From Ustulina deusta (lineage: Eukaryota; Ascomycota; Sordariomycetes; Xylariales; Xylariaceae), in the NCBI GenBank assembly GCA_023159155.1, contig JAJNNX010000014.1:868001-932000 (forward strand): a DNA stretch of 64,000 nucleotides, read 5' to 3'. A program made the translations under genes and the position numbers. A model generated the notes under the pieces. It had not been told where the DNA came from. It saw only the letters and a list, made by a program, of their open reading frames with translations, and made no database searches. Positions 1-11,041 of this stretch are shown in pieces. The first letter of the stretch is position 1; each line of letters begins with the position of its first letter.

Positions 1-170
1 GTCATGGCGATCTGGCCAATGTCAGGAAACATAGGCCTCCATGAAGTCGGACTCAAACTCGTGACGGGTAGTGGGCCTGACAGTGCCATCAAAAGCGAAG
101 CCTGACTGGTATCAGAAGCTGCAGGTGCTTCTCTGCCCACCAGTGTTGGCGAGCTTGTGTCCGGATTCAT
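1..170 (-). CDS. 5' end of an unidentified gene running off the left edge
   Basis: From an ATG at 170-168 on the minus strand the frame stays open to base 1, giving 56 codons that begin MNPDTSSPTLVGREAPAA and are rich in Ser, Pro and Thr. Absence of stops in a GC-balanced stretch and an ordinary protein-like composition favour a real N-terminus, followed downstream by sequence outside the window. No domain is recognisable in this piece, so no function is offered. It lies in the same direction as the next gene (658-2724), with a 487-base gap between them. It could also be a chance open frame; the call rests only on openness and composition. Confidence 0.4.
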   Translation of the reverse strand, partial: MNPDTSSPTLVGREAPAASDTSQASLLMALSGPLPVTSLSPTSWRPMFPDIGQIAM

Positions 171-657
171 CTCTTCCCGGAACGTGCAGCTGATCTGTTG
201 CTTGGGGCAGCTCTGATTCTTTAGATTTCGTATAGCGATTATTGGCAGTCGAAGGCGCAAGTTATGCGGTGAGATAGTCAAGTGAGTATTGGAATGAGGT
301 GTTGGGGGTGGTACTGGTGGTGAGGAGAGATGAGATGTGGATGGCTTGGGCAGTTGTAGAAGAGATGGGACAATTCACACACCACATAAGCTGAGACTGC
401 ATGTAGGAAGGTACGGGACCTTGGGTACATACCTAGGTACCTGGGTCTAGGTAGCTTCAAATGTTTGTCAACACCCAGGTCTATAGACCAGTACCTATGC
501 TACTTGAGTACCTAAGTAGGTAGCTTAGGCTAGGTACCTACACCTGCATGTTCATCATATGTTGCCAAAAGTGGCATTTTGCTTCGTACTAATAATGATG
601 CAACAAAGCTGTATCTTTCTAAAAACGTCACCGCGATGATCGTGATAGTACATATCT
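171..657. other. intergenic stretch rich in TACCTAGGTA-like motifs
   Basis: I see no gene here. Between about 425 and 545 the sequence is crowded with overlapping TACCTAGGTA, CTAGGTAG and GTACCTA words, partly palindromic. The same words recur in other intergenic regions of this window (for example 35565-35595, 45385-45415, 47500-47555, 54810-54960). A short open frame at 278-460 on the minus strand is not supported as a gene. Confidence 0.5.
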
Positions 658-2724
658 TCAAGGTAGCCAAGTCGTGTTGAAGAGCCGGTTTCCAGTATCC
701 GTAGTGCCCTTGCCGGAAAACTTGTTGTCAGAGAGGCGCAGAGCAATGATATTCAGACCACTGTCGTGCGCGAGCGTGTGGGCAAGGCTACCCTTTGAGA
801 CGGATTGCGATTGAACAACGCCGGCAATGACCACGATGCGAATCCCAGGACAGATTGTGCGGACGCGCTGAACAAATTGCACCACCGTCTTTCCGCTGTT
901 CACCACCGAGTCAACCAAGATGACGGTGGATTTTCCAGCTAAATGATGTTCCCCCACATCGTCGGGACCGTTGGCGTGGACGAACGCGGCACTTGGCAAG
1001 ACATCGCTAACACCAAAAGCCATGGGTTCCCCACCGCGCATCAACGCGACGATCACGGTGTGCTGCTCGTCACGCAACCGAAATCCATCAGTCTGATGGC
1101 CCTGCACATGGGGGATCGCGTATTCTTCTAGTCCCACCAATTCGGTTAGGAATCCGGTTGCAAGAAACCATCCGATGCGCCGATGAGCTTTTCGTAAGTC
1201 TGGGCCATTAATATTAGCATCGCGGGTCGGCGTCATGAGTAGCTTGGCTGCATTGCCTCCTGTCGCGTGACGGATTTGAGAGCCGGTACGTAACCCATTG
1301 CGGCGGCAGAAGACTGAGTTGGTGAATTCGGGCCCATTAATCTGTATCAAGGGGAGGTCGGCAACGTTCAGCCGGGGTACTGCATGACTAGGCAGCAAAG
1401 CCTGGCTCGCCTGGAGACCGTCTTGCTCCATGGCTTTGTGCAGAGCTGCGTCCATGCTTTTGCTCCTGGTGTTTTCCTCGCCGACCACAACGATGGCCTG
1501 ATCAGCCGCGCTAAGCATGGGCAAGTCCAGTGGGCTATCGCCAAATGCCACGACGTACAAGTGATGGACATCCCTCAGACGAGAAACAAGACCAGCCTTC
1601 ACCTCGGCGGTCACCACAAAACCATCCGTAATACGCCCCCCGCCGATGACTTTTACCATCCCGGATAGGCCCTTTGTTTCTAGAATTTTCTCCCAGACAC
1701 GGCGCAGTCCACAAGTCATAACCAATGCGCCGACATGATCTTGCTGCGCCACGAGCCGCAGCAACGACAGAAATTCAGGATGAATGTCGACTGCTGATGC
1801 GACGGCGGTGCAGAGGCCGTCAAATTCATTCTCGTCGACCGCCTCTTCGTACATCAGTACGGCTTGGCGGAAGGCCGTGTAAGAGTAACCAAGCGGGCCG
1901 CCGAACAACTCCTTCAGCTGATCTGTGTCGTGTTGGCCCTGGAAGGCGGTCGCCCAAAACAGTTCGCCCGTATCTTCAGCAGCTAACGTCTTGTCAGCGT
2001 CGAGAACCAACATCGTCTGCAAATTTTTCTTGGCGTCGAGAACCTCATCTAGCTTTCTGTTGGCGTAGGACAGGTTATATGCCTCGGTATGGTACCGAAA
2101 ATCGCGTATCAATGCTGACGCCCTGTCTAGCAATTCAGTCTCCCTGGAGAGGAAACAGAACAAAATGTTGTAGCTGCGGCAGAGACGACGCAGCTGGGTC
2201 TTTTCGGCATCTTGCCAATGGCGCAGATGATTGACGGAGGTAGGTGGACGAGTCCTCTTGGCGTCATCCCGACGACGCTGCGCGATACGCTCTGCAGTAA
2301 CGTCCAAGTAGAGGATATGTGTAAATGTATCCAGATCCAATGGGGTGTAGACCGGCTGTCCAGTACCCTCCCCTTCTGGCCAGAACATAAAATGTCCAGC
2401 GACGACTCCAACTTTTCCACTTTTCAGACATTCTTCTCTAATGGTGTTAATAGCGCATTGTCGCCAGATCAGCTTGCCTTGCTCCGTCATTTCACGAAAA
2501 CGGTCGAGTCCCCCAGGGACGAGGGTGGCTATCATTTTGGATCCTTCATAGAATTCAAAATGTTCCCGCCCAAGTTCTTGCTCCAACTGATGCAGCAAAA
2601 AAGTCTTGCCAGATCCAGGGATTCCATAGATCCCAACAATAACTGGTGCCTTATTGGCAGCAGACATAATGGGTCCCTCTGAGCCTGGCATATTGCCTGA
2701 TGAGGAGCTAAAGCCGGTAGTCAT
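658..2724 (-). CDS. three-domain protein: P-loop kinase-like, HAD phosphatase-like and uracil phosphoribosyltransferase-like
   Basis: A single uninterrupted frame of 688 residues from an ATG at 2724-2722. The N-terminal part has a Walker A motif GIPGSGKT (residues 34-41) followed by an adenylate/uridine-kinase-like segment. The middle has a HAD-superfamily first motif, LVLDADKT (about 238-245), with a later GDSPLDLPML loop typical of HAD phosphatases. The C-terminal part ends in a phosphoribosyltransferase signature VILVDSVVNSGKT (about 600-612), the PRPP-binding loop of UPRTase-type enzymes. From family knowledge, UPRTase makes UMP from uracil and PRPP, HAD enzymes remove phosphates and small P-loop kinases phosphorylate nucleosides or nucleotides, so a pyrimidine-salvage or nucleotide-metabolism role is a reasonable inference. 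Whether all three active sites work cannot be told. No signal peptide or membrane segment is seen, so a cytosolic protein is likely. Confidence 0.85.
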   Translation of the reverse strand: MTTGFSSSSGNMPGSEGPIMSAANKAPVIVGIYGIPGSGKTFLLHQLEQELGREHFEFYEGSKMIATLVPGGLDRFREMTEQGKLIWRQCAINTIREECLKSGKVGVVAGHFMFWPEGEGTGQPVYTPLDLDTFTHILYLDVTAERIAQRRRDDAKRTRPPTSVNHLRHWQDAEKTQLRRLCRSYNILFCFLSRETELLDRASALIRDFRYHTEAYNLSYANRKLDEVLDAKKNLQTMLVLDADKTLAAEDTGELFWATAFQGQHDTDQLKELFGGPLGYSYTAFRQAVLMYEEAVDENEFDGLCTAVASAVDIHPEFLSLLRLVAQQDHVGALVMTCGLRRVWEKILETKGLSGMVKVIGGGRITDGFVVTAEVKAGLVSRLRDVHHLYVVAFGDSPLDLPMLSAADQAIVVVGEENTRSKSMDAALHKAMEQDGLQASQALLPSHAVPRLNVADLPLIQINGPEFTNSVFCRRNGLRTGSQIRHATGGNAAKLLMTPTRDANINGPDLRKAHRRIGWFLATGFLTELVGLEEYAIPHVQGHQTDGFRLRDEQHTVIVALMRGGEPMAFGVSDVLPSAAFVHANGPDDVGEHHLAGKSTVILVDSVVNSGKTVVQFVQRVRTICPGIRIVVIAGVVQSQSVSKGSLAHTLAHDSGLNIIALRLSDNKFSGKGTTDTGNRLFNTTWLP

Positions 2725-3052
2725 GCTATGTGTATAATGTAGAGGGGTATGGTGTTGGTGTAAGAGGTCTTATAGGTAGTCGAATCGAATCTACTGGTGC
2801 TGATATGGGATTTGAGATGTTTAGCGACGTAAAAGCGTGCGCTTCCGTAAAGGTGCGTGTGCTGTAGTAACCGAGATCGGTCCTATCCCACAGAGGTACT
2901 CTCAGTCACCACCCGCCTGCTTCTGTCGTGTCACATCCGTCGGTCCGTACGGGAGGAATATACGCCGGAATCAGGCTGAGCAAACACGAGCAGGCACCCA
3001 TCGCTAAGCCCAACACGACGCAAATGGCAGCGATGACTGAGAATGCCCTAGG
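2725..3052. other. intergenic, promoter side of the three-domain gene
   Basis: About 330 bases separating two minus-strand genes. It should hold the promoter of the 658-2724 gene and the 3' end of the 3053-3514 transcript. No convincing open frame or repeat was seen. Confidence 0.5.
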
Positions 3053-3514
3053 TTACGGAAACAATGGCCAAAATCGTCGTAATTGGCGTCCAACGAGTTT
3101 GAACCTTTGCCGGTCGATGTGATGACGGAAAGCGACCGCCTCCAGCTTGTGGTCTTTGTTCGGATTTACCACCTCTCGCACTGAGAAGTGATGGGGAGCT
3201 CCGCACAGGAAAGCAAGTGCCCGGTAAAACAGCCATCGCGAGGTGAACTTGGCCAACATATACCCGTATACGGGAATGTGACGTATAGTGAAGGGGGGCA
3301 ACCTGTGCACGGGGAAACCATCGTACGTGGCACGGCTGAGTGAGAAGAGCACGTCTGCTGCTTCGCTGAGCCGCGCTAAAGGCGTGCTTGCGGCTCGGTA
3401 TTCCGCGAGCTCCTCGCGCAGACGGTCTCGATACCACGCTGACGAGGATTGGCGGGGTAGGCTCAATAGTTTGTGCCACCGGCATAGGATGGTCTTGCTT
3501 GTGCTGCAAGGCAT
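3053..3514 (-). CDS. small conserved fungal protein of unknown function
   Basis: An uninterrupted frame of 153 residues from an ATG at 3514-3512, stop at 3055-3053. The sequence has the look of a widespread fungal hypothetical family: an early WHKLLSLPRQSS segment, an acidic helix RLREELAEYRAA followed by LSEAADVLFSLSRA, a YMLAKFTSRW segment, and a C-terminal VREVVNPNKDHKLEAVAFRH block. The helix with EExxE spacing followed by EAADVLF loosely recalls MazG-type nucleotide pyrophosphohydrolases, but the rest does not, so this is only a suggestion. It sits directly upstream of, and in the same direction as, the phosphoribosyltransferase-like gene. The opposite-frame open stretch over the same bases is a shadow. 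Confidence 0.65.
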   Translation of the reverse strand: MPCSTSKTILCRWHKLLSLPRQSSSAWYRDRLREELAEYRAASTPLARLSEAADVLFSLSRATYDGFPVHRLPPFTIRHIPVYGYMLAKFTSRWLFYRALAFLCGAPHHFSVREVVNPNKDHKLEAVAFRHHIDRQRFKLVGRQLRRFWPLFP

Positions 3515-6500
3515 TGTCGCTCCGTGGCTGATGGAAGTATGGTGGGTTGATTATGTATGGTGTGTGAGAGTCTGAGGCAAATCGAACAGGGCATTTATGA
3601 CAGGGGATGGTCTAAACCGCTCATTCTCCCATAGCACATCCAGAAACTGCCTCTCAGATCTTGGAGTCGCCAGGTCGGCACGCGATGTGCAGGCAGGCTG
3701 CCGTGAATGCGGCTTGGCCTTACATGGCAGACATGTCTCCCCTAGTTGCCGGACCTCCGAGATCAGACCCAACAGCAGCCACAATGCGACTATTACGGTA
3801 CATCATTGCGAATCAAACGCGCCTTACAGGGGCAACCTTGTCTAGGTAACTCAGGCTTGAATATGCCTTTTCCCGTCCACCCACGCCCACCTGCAATAAT
3901 CCGACAGGCCTGAAAGCCTTCTAGTCAGAATAGATCTTCTGGAAGGCTCTCTCTCCTTAATGGATCCGTTTGCCATTTTAACGCACCCCATGTTGCCAAG
4001 ATTAAGCCTTGATACTAGAAAGAAGAGTGTGGGCAAAAAGGTTGTATTGAGGATGGATTCTCACTGTGTGGTAGGGTGAAAGCAGGTGGCAGGGCCAAAA
4101 AGATGTTGCATTGTCAATGGAGGGGTTCTCGCTGTACAGTTGCCAGCTAAATACAGTAGGAATCTGACTGTGCCTTCCCTAACCTTTACGCACTCACACC
4201 TCCCCCACTGGTGTGAGGTGAGAGTAGATACCTACCTATACAGTCTAATAAAAGTGGAGTGGACTGTGCCTTCCCAATCGAACTAGACGGCAGATGCGAA
4301 AACGGCCGACATGGGCTAAAAATGCAGTGAAAACCGACCTCGAGGCTCGTGCGGGGCCACAGCCAACAATCAACCATCATCCACCCACCACATTGCAGTA
4401 CAGTTCCTGCAATACCGCATACGCCTGCCGTTCTAGGAGAGGCGCGTTCAATAAATGCTCCAATGCGAATGATGTGCTGCTGTCAAACGTGCCGCCCATC
4501 AGCCCTAATCCCGGGTACCAGCACCGCTGCTATTGGATCAGACACAATTACTGATAATTACCGTCGGGAAGCGGTCAACTACACTAGAGGTATGGGATAC
4601 ATATCTTGTTGTTACACAAGGATCTTAACTCCTTGGTGACTACTATTAGTCTATACACAGAGTGTTTCTTTGTTCCACTTCGTGCCAGATACAGAACCAC
4701 TATAACCAGGCCTTCTAGACCGCAGTCTCCCCATGATTCTACGAGCTAATTAGACGTTCTAGTCTACTGACCGTTTGCAAATGCTAAGCAGAGAAAGTTG
4801 TAACAGCCTTTTGGGCCCACGATCCTTATTATCTCGGCTGGTTAATCAATCACCGGGGAGCCAAGGCAATGGTTACGCCAACATCGCTTTCCTCATTCCA
4901 TATCTGCATGTTCCCTTCTCACACACCCGTCTGTCGGACTGTTGGCAATCTCGAGTAGTGCAGTATTGTCTTCGAATGGTGAACTGAGAACGTTCAAACG
5001 AGAGGTATGTATTGAGAGCGGATGCCGTCTTTACCACAACTCGTGATCAAAGCCACTCATGACCCGTTTTAGTAGATGTTGCGAATGCACACCCGTAGTT
5101 TCCGCTGTGTAATAATGAGCTCTCAGAAATCATGGGTAACACTTGCCTTAGTATATAAACGTCGATTCTTTAGTTCTGACATTGTTAGAATTGTTACACA
5201 CTTCAACGCCTTAACGAGCTAGGAAAGCAAACTTTGACGCATGAACGGGTTGGTTTTATTGCACGATCGATATTGAAGCGGGACTTTGGTTGCAACAACT
5301 TCCGCCACGAACAAGTGTGAAGCAGGCCGCACTCTGTATATCCCCGTCCTCTTTCTCCTGTCCTTAATGTCCAGCTTGTATAGACAGGAATTGTAAACAA
5401 ACAACTATTAACAAGGCAAACGTAGTTGAAGGATTTGATATCCTTGATGGCAAACTTAACCATGCGGTGATGATAGACATGATATGTTATGGGGGCGGGC
5501 AATACGGAAACAGGCAATCAGCTTGTCTCGTACACTAGACCTAGAACATGTACCTTGTGAAACCGGGGAGCTTCCATCACCCAACGACACCCGGACATGG
5601 GAGGTTGTTGCTAGCTTTGCGCAAGTCTATATCCGAGAGCAAACGGGATGGTAACCACGGCTAGGAAAGCGACTGCAAAAACTGCAAAGCGGCTGGCCCA
5701 AAAACTTTCGCGCACGATACATTCATTGACAACCAGAGACAGATAAATGGGGATAGCATTTCAACATTCAGCCAACCACATGCCTCTGTCTGCTTCGTAT
5801 ATTCTCCATCTGCCGAAACTGATCGTGAACGCGGTCCATTTTACAACCATGTATGGGTCATAAGCTGCCACTCCACTAGCTAACTTCTGGCCACATCACC
5901 ACTATCTACATGAATATGCTATGAGCCATTGCACAAGCAATAACACAGAATTCGATCGTAAAATTCTAGTTCGTCAACAACTATGGATAGAGTATGCCTT
6001 CCATATTCCAGTATCACTGCGCTACTCCTTTATGAGAACGTACCAACCGTGGAATTAGGCTCAAAGGATGGCTTTTCTCGAAAATTCCGCTCCCTCTCCC
6101 CCATATCTTATTGCACTTCCTATTCTTATCACCACACCGTTGCTCTTTTGTTCATCAACAATACATAATCTCTCCCCGGCCACATTAAGCCATTTGCCAC
6201 CTCTATTCGTTTTGTTCCAAGTTAATCAGGGCCACATCTGTCAGGAGATCTTCGGCGAGATGCGTGGGCAATACTAATTCCCTTCCTGACTCGTATCAGT
6301 TTCTTGCCACCGCCCGTCTCTTAGCTGAGTGGATCGAGAGGGAGTATGCCACTTAGATAGCCAAGATTTTATTCCCAAGGCGGCATAATTGGTTGATGAA
6401 CGGGTTGGCGGATATACCAATAGTCCCACATAGATCATGTTGTACGGGGGTAAGACGACAGTTGTGGAACAGCTTCTCCTTGAGGTCTGGTCAACACCTC

Positions 6501-6801
6501 ATTGGACATGCAGAGGAGTGGCTGTATTCCAAAGCACATGCAGTTGGTGCAACCCGAGAAAGAAAAGCTGGCGCGTAGGAGTGGGCATGAGCCCTATATA
6601 CCGTTAATACCCTCACGGGATTAACGGCGTCGTTTTTTCCGTGACAGAAGCTGCCTTGCCCACTCCCGCAGTATGTGCCAACAAACACAGGAAGCCTTGG
6701 AATTACATAGTAGGTAGCCCTGCCAGCATCTTAAAAATAGTCTCATTCCTACGGGGGGCTTCAACGAGGTCGCACGACGCGCTGTCTATTGACAACGTGG
6801 A
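3515..6801. other. 3.3 kb without a recognisable gene
   Basis: Only short, mutually overlapping open frames (60-104 codons) occur in all six frames and none shows a family signature, plausible splice structure or codon pattern. Around 6570-6680 there is a GC-rich patch with inverted words (ACGGGATTAACGGCGTCG). Decayed genes or non-coding transcripts cannot be excluded. Confidence 0.5.
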
Positions 6802-7368
6802 CTAGCCTAGATACTGAGGCGGAAAAGAAGAGTTTGCCAAGTTGGCGCCTATCTGAGCAGCAGGATGATTCCGCAGATCGGAGACGTCATACTCTAGAAG
6901 CGCATCAAAATCACACTCCAGAAGGCGTCTGGTTATAATCACTGCTTCTTTCTTGGCCTGCTCCTCCGAGATGCGGATCCCACCCTTGTTCCATTCCCAG
7001 GTGATAGCTTCGATCTTCACACCACTGCTGCTGCTGCTGCTGCTGCCACCGTCGCTTGGGTTCACAACAAGTACGTAGGATTCCCTGCCCGTCCCGAATC
7101 GAGCAAATTGGATGGAGATGTTACCGCTCTGGCTCTGATCAGTGACCGAGACGCGCCATTTGTCACCCTGATCCTGAGGTTCGAACCCGGCTTTGAGCTT
7201 CTCAAAGTCGGTGTCGCTGATGCTTAGATCCCACGGTGCACTATCCGTTTCCTGGGACTTGGAGATGGCTCAATCTACCTTGGGAACGATGATGTCGTTG
7301 GAGCTGGGTATGATGGCTGATTTTGATTGGCTCCAGGCCCCTGAGGGATGAGTAACGTTCTGTATCAT
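6802..7368 (-). pseudogene. small gene interrupted by one in-frame TGA
   Basis: From an ATG at 7368-7366 the minus-strand frame runs 32 codons (start MIQNVTHPSGAW), meets a single TGA at 7272-7270, then continues without a break for 155 more codons to the stop at 6804-6802. The downstream part looks like protein: IQFARFGTGRESYVLVV, a run of seven serines, ITWEWNKGGIRIS, and a helix EEQAKKEAVIITRRLLECD. No family is recognised. The TGA could be a nonsense mutation in an old CGA codon, or could lie in a very short intron, although no GT..AG pair of normal length removes it cleanly. Length with the stop ignored is 188 residues. Confidence 0.5.
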
Positions 7369-8580
7369 ACTGAGTAATGCAACCGCAACCCCATGTCTAA
7401 GCTGAATCAATCTAGTTTCGGATTCGTTGCCATAGTCATTTCCTTATATAAACAACGACTGCTGTTATCAAATCACTTTATTCCAGTTCAAGAGCAACCT
7501 TTTTGGAATCATTGGTATTCCTGATCTCTCGAAGTGATATATCAGATAGATTCGCACTTCGACAAGATTGAACATATGGGAAATCCTGCGACAGCGACAT
7601 CTTGCCAAGATTTCGAGGGGCATCTCTGTCCTGTGGGGCGTCCATGTCAACATGTAAACCTAGGTGTGCAAAATAACTAACCTAATCCATCTCGGAATAC
7701 GTAGCTTCGCCCCCGGGAACATGAGCAAGAGGCAACCTTCACCGATGGCCAAGTAATGGATGTTTGAACTTTGCACAGACGAGATCACGGAGAAATGCGC
7801 ACCGGAGGAACTACCAGGTAGGTACTAGACTAGACGATCAGCTACGGGTTGAAACACCCACATCCCGAGATACCTTGTCACAGCGCAGCACAGCTTTTCA
7901 AATTGGGCTTGTCTGGTTGGTTCACTGCTTTCTATCTGGAGCCGAGTGGCTAGCGTCGCATCAACAGCGTCGCCAGGGCCGCGGATATGGTGCTTAGTCG
8001 TCAGCGTTTTTGATTGCGCGGCTAGTCAGCCACAAACGGCACTTTGAATCTCCCAAGAATCAATCCCTGCATGCCTGACCTACACGATGCTCGTGATTGG
8101 CCAATGTGTAAGCTTAAAAATAGGTAGATTTAATTCGCGGATCTAGCATGATGCCTGCCGGCAAGGCAGACGGGGCAAGGCGTCTCAGCGCGACTACTAC
8201 TCCATAACTCGCGATGATTTCAAAGATTTCAAAATGACGAGTGGCTCTGTGTTGACACTCACCTACGTAGATGTCCAATATTTACTGGTAGCCTTGAGAC
8301 GATGTTGGAGAATTGTCTGACAATTAGCGTCCCTTGATGCCGCCCAGCCAACGGCCAGTCCGGCATTTGCTAGCATGGCCCTTGCCTGTTCTCCTGGATT
8401 ATTATGAGGTAGTATAGTTGAACGGCAACGCTGGCGGGACACGGGAGCCTCTCCCCACTCTCCCCATACCGCCTTACGAGTGCGCATGCGTAAGAGGTCC
8501 ACTATGATGGGGTGACGCCGTTTCACAGAACAGAGAATAGACTATGGCCTACGCGACGAGGCTATGTATGTGGACATTGA
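7369..8580. other. intergenic, no gene seen
   Basis: About 1.2 kb of mixed composition with only short shadows of open frames. No repeat, tRNA or conserved protein fragment was found. Confidence 0.5.
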
Positions 8581-8617
8581 ATGAAGAGAGTTGGGAGAGA
8601 TCCAGGAGATCAAGCAA

Positions 8618-8625
8618 TATATAAA
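8618..8625 (+). promoter_or_regulatory. TATA box candidate for the dioxygenase gene
   Basis: TATATAAA lies 148 bases before the chosen ATG at 8773. It is followed by a CT-rich, CAATC-rich leader (about 8640-8750), a common layout of strongly expressed fungal promoters. The assignment is by position and sequence only. Confidence 0.5.
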
Positions 8626-8772
8626 GAACCCGCGATTTCTCCAACAATCATCTTGTTTATTGGCTCATCACCGCAATCCTCACAATCACTGCTCTCTCAT
8701 CCTCCTACAATTCTCTCTTCCATCCAATTTCCCGTCACAGTTAAACCCCGAAGTTTTCCGTCCGCACGCAAA

Positions 8773-9936
8773 ATGCGTTTCACTCAGTCTTTCGTCTCCG
8801 GCTTGACCCTCCTTTCCGGCTCCGCCCTCGCCCACCCCGGCCATGACTTGACCCAAGAGATCGCCGAGCGCCGTGAATTCCTCGGCTCCGTCAAGCGCGC
8901 CGATCTCTCCCACTGCGCCGCCAAACTCAAGGCTCGCGGTGTTAGCGAGCGAAATGTTGCGCGCCGAACTGCTGTCATCGAAAAGGCCCGAGCCAAGAGA
9001 GGCTTGAAGAAGCGTGACCTTGACACTGTCCTAGCGACTTCCCACAACGCTACCGAACTGGGCTACACCGTAAACACTGATGCCGCTACTCTGTTCAGCG
9101 GTAACAACTCTTGTGTCCTAACCCCAGAGGTGACCCAGGGTCCTTACTGTAAGTCTCATTTTCACGGAAGAAGTGCCGGCTAAGTCTGAACCTTGCAACT
9201 AACTGGTTTTGTAGACGTTGGTGGCGAGTACATCCGACGCAACATCATCGAGGAACAGGGTGGTATCGATACCATCATTGACTACCAGATCATTGACGTC
9301 AACACCTGCGACCCCGTCCCCAACGTCTACCTGGAGATGTGGCACTGCAACGCCACCGGTGTCTACTCCGGTATTGTTGCTTCCGGTAACGGTGACTCTT
9401 CGGATGAGACCAACATCGACAACACCTGGCTCCGCGGTATCCAGCTGAGCGACAGCGACGGTGTTGTGCAGTTCGAGTCCATCTTCCCCGGCCATTACAC
9501 CTCCCGCGCCACCCACATCCACTTGATGGTCCACACCAACGCCACCGTCTTTGCCAACGGAACCCTGGGCAACGCGGTCTCCGCCAGCCACGTAGGTCAG
9601 AGCTTCTTCGACCAGTCCTTGATCTCCGCCGTTGAGGCTGTGGCCCCCTACAGCACCAACCAGCAGCAGCTCACCACCAACACCGAGGACTCCATCCTGG
9701 AGGAGGAGACCCTCACTGACGGAGTCGACCCCTTCCACGAGTACACGCTCATCGGCGACAGCATTTCTGACGGCATCTTCGCCTGGCTGGCTTTCGGTAT
9801 CAACGCAACCCAGACCCAGAGCATTACCCCCGCTGCCTTCTATTACGCCGAGGGTGGTGTTGAGAACGAGAACAGCGGTAGCGGAATGGGCGGTGGCCCC
9901 CCTGGCTCTGCCCCTTCCGGCGCACCCTCTGCTTGA
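8773..9936 (+). CDS. secreted intradiol ring-cleavage dioxygenase
   Basis: Two exons, 8773-9148 and 9215-9936; the intron starts GTAAGT, has a CTAAC branch site and ends TAG; the product is 365 residues. A signal peptide is visible (MRFTQSFVSGLTLLSGSALA, then HPGHD), so the enzyme is probably extracellular. The catalytic domain shows GPYYVGGEYIRR at the splice junction and the four expected iron ligands: Tyr176 in GVYSG, Tyr220 in FPGHY, and His226 and His228 in THIHLMVH. Family members use non-haem Fe(III) to open catechol-type rings between the two hydroxyls; fungal secreted forms are linked to breakdown of lignin- or plant-derived phenolics. The C-terminus is a low-complexity Gly/Ser/Pro tail. 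The start was chosen because it begins the signal peptide; the upstream in-frame codons belong to the leader. A 249-codon antisense frame over exon 2 is a shadow of biased codon use. Confidence 0.93.
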
Positions 9937-11041
9937 GCCGCTTCTCAAAGTGCGGTTCTAACCTCGCGTGTTGTATGAAGAAGAATCTATTCTGCAAGTG
10001 GACTAGCGGGCCACGTCTCCAGTCACGGACAGGTGGATCCAAGGGATCCACAAGAGCAGATCAATGTGCTACTCCAAAAAATCCCATATATAAATAGCTT
10101 GTTTTATTTCCTATGTTGTAACTAGAACTTAGACATTAGATCTGAATACACCTCTGGTGATCACACCTGAAATGTGCACTGGTCCCCTTTCTTTGATTGA
10201 TCGCAACTCCATACCTCCGTGAGAGTCTTCACTACCTGAATTCGGCCCAATGCTCACTCTCATGGTCGGGAATTTTCGTAACTTGCAAATTGTACATGTG
10301 TTTCGCCTGGTATATAAGCTATATAGATAAACATGAGCGGCGCTTTCAGTCAGAATTTCTCTGTTCATAGGTCACACAAATAACATACACTTTTCTAAAT
10401 GCGGCGGTCGCCCTTCCAAGGGGAAATAAATCGAGCAAAGCGACCGTCTAAAGACAGGTTGTAGTTATGCTAAATGTAAATTAGAACATAAAGATTTATT
10501 GTGACGTGTCACACATATGGCCTGCAGCCATTTGTATGCCTACTATCTCCGACTATAGTTCGGACTTCTTTCATTCCTTCTTTAAGCTTTAGTCTCGTCT
10601 GTTACTTATTGCCAATCCTATTGCTGGTGTACCTAACCTCACCATCGTTCGTGACATATATTTTGCGATATGTTTTACGTAGTATCTTTTACATAGTATT
10701 AAATTAAATAGCACAGCCGAAGTGTACATGTAGGGCGGCTCGTAGTTAATTGAGCGACAACAACATTAACGAAAAGGAGTATTTCTTGGCACGTCCCAAA
10801 CAGGAAGAGAAGTTTTCCTAATCTGGTCACACGACTAGCTGATGGACTTTCCAGCCACACCGTAGCCACAATGCCGCGGCCTTCGCGTGTTGTTACGGAC
10901 AACACATTTCTCGAGATCCCTACCTCATCGCGCCCTTATCCAGCATTTTGTCCCGGGACGCAAATAACGACAGAAAACAGCTACTGCACGACTAACAAAA
11001 TTGGATCTTCGGTGGGAAGGTGATAAAGTCTGTCACTCCCC
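9937..11041. other. intergenic, no gene seen
   Basis: About 1.1 kb. It should contain the dioxygenase 3' end and the alkaline ceramidase promoter. The open frames here are short and lack support. Confidence 0.5.

Noticed and set aside
278..460. 60-codon open frame upstream of the left-edge gene
   Set aside because: His/Pro/Leu-rich low-complexity reading of repeat-like DNA; no start context, partner exon or family.
1725..2234. 169-codon plus-strand frame inside the three-domain gene
   Set aside because: Arg-rich shadow of the minus-strand coding sequence, which carries the P-loop, HAD and PRTase motifs.
9199..9948. 249-codon antisense open frame over the dioxygenase gene
   Set aside because: It mirrors the codon-biased second exon and reads as a Gly/Val/Asp-rich low-complexity protein. 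The sense strand has the catalytic motifs and splice sites.
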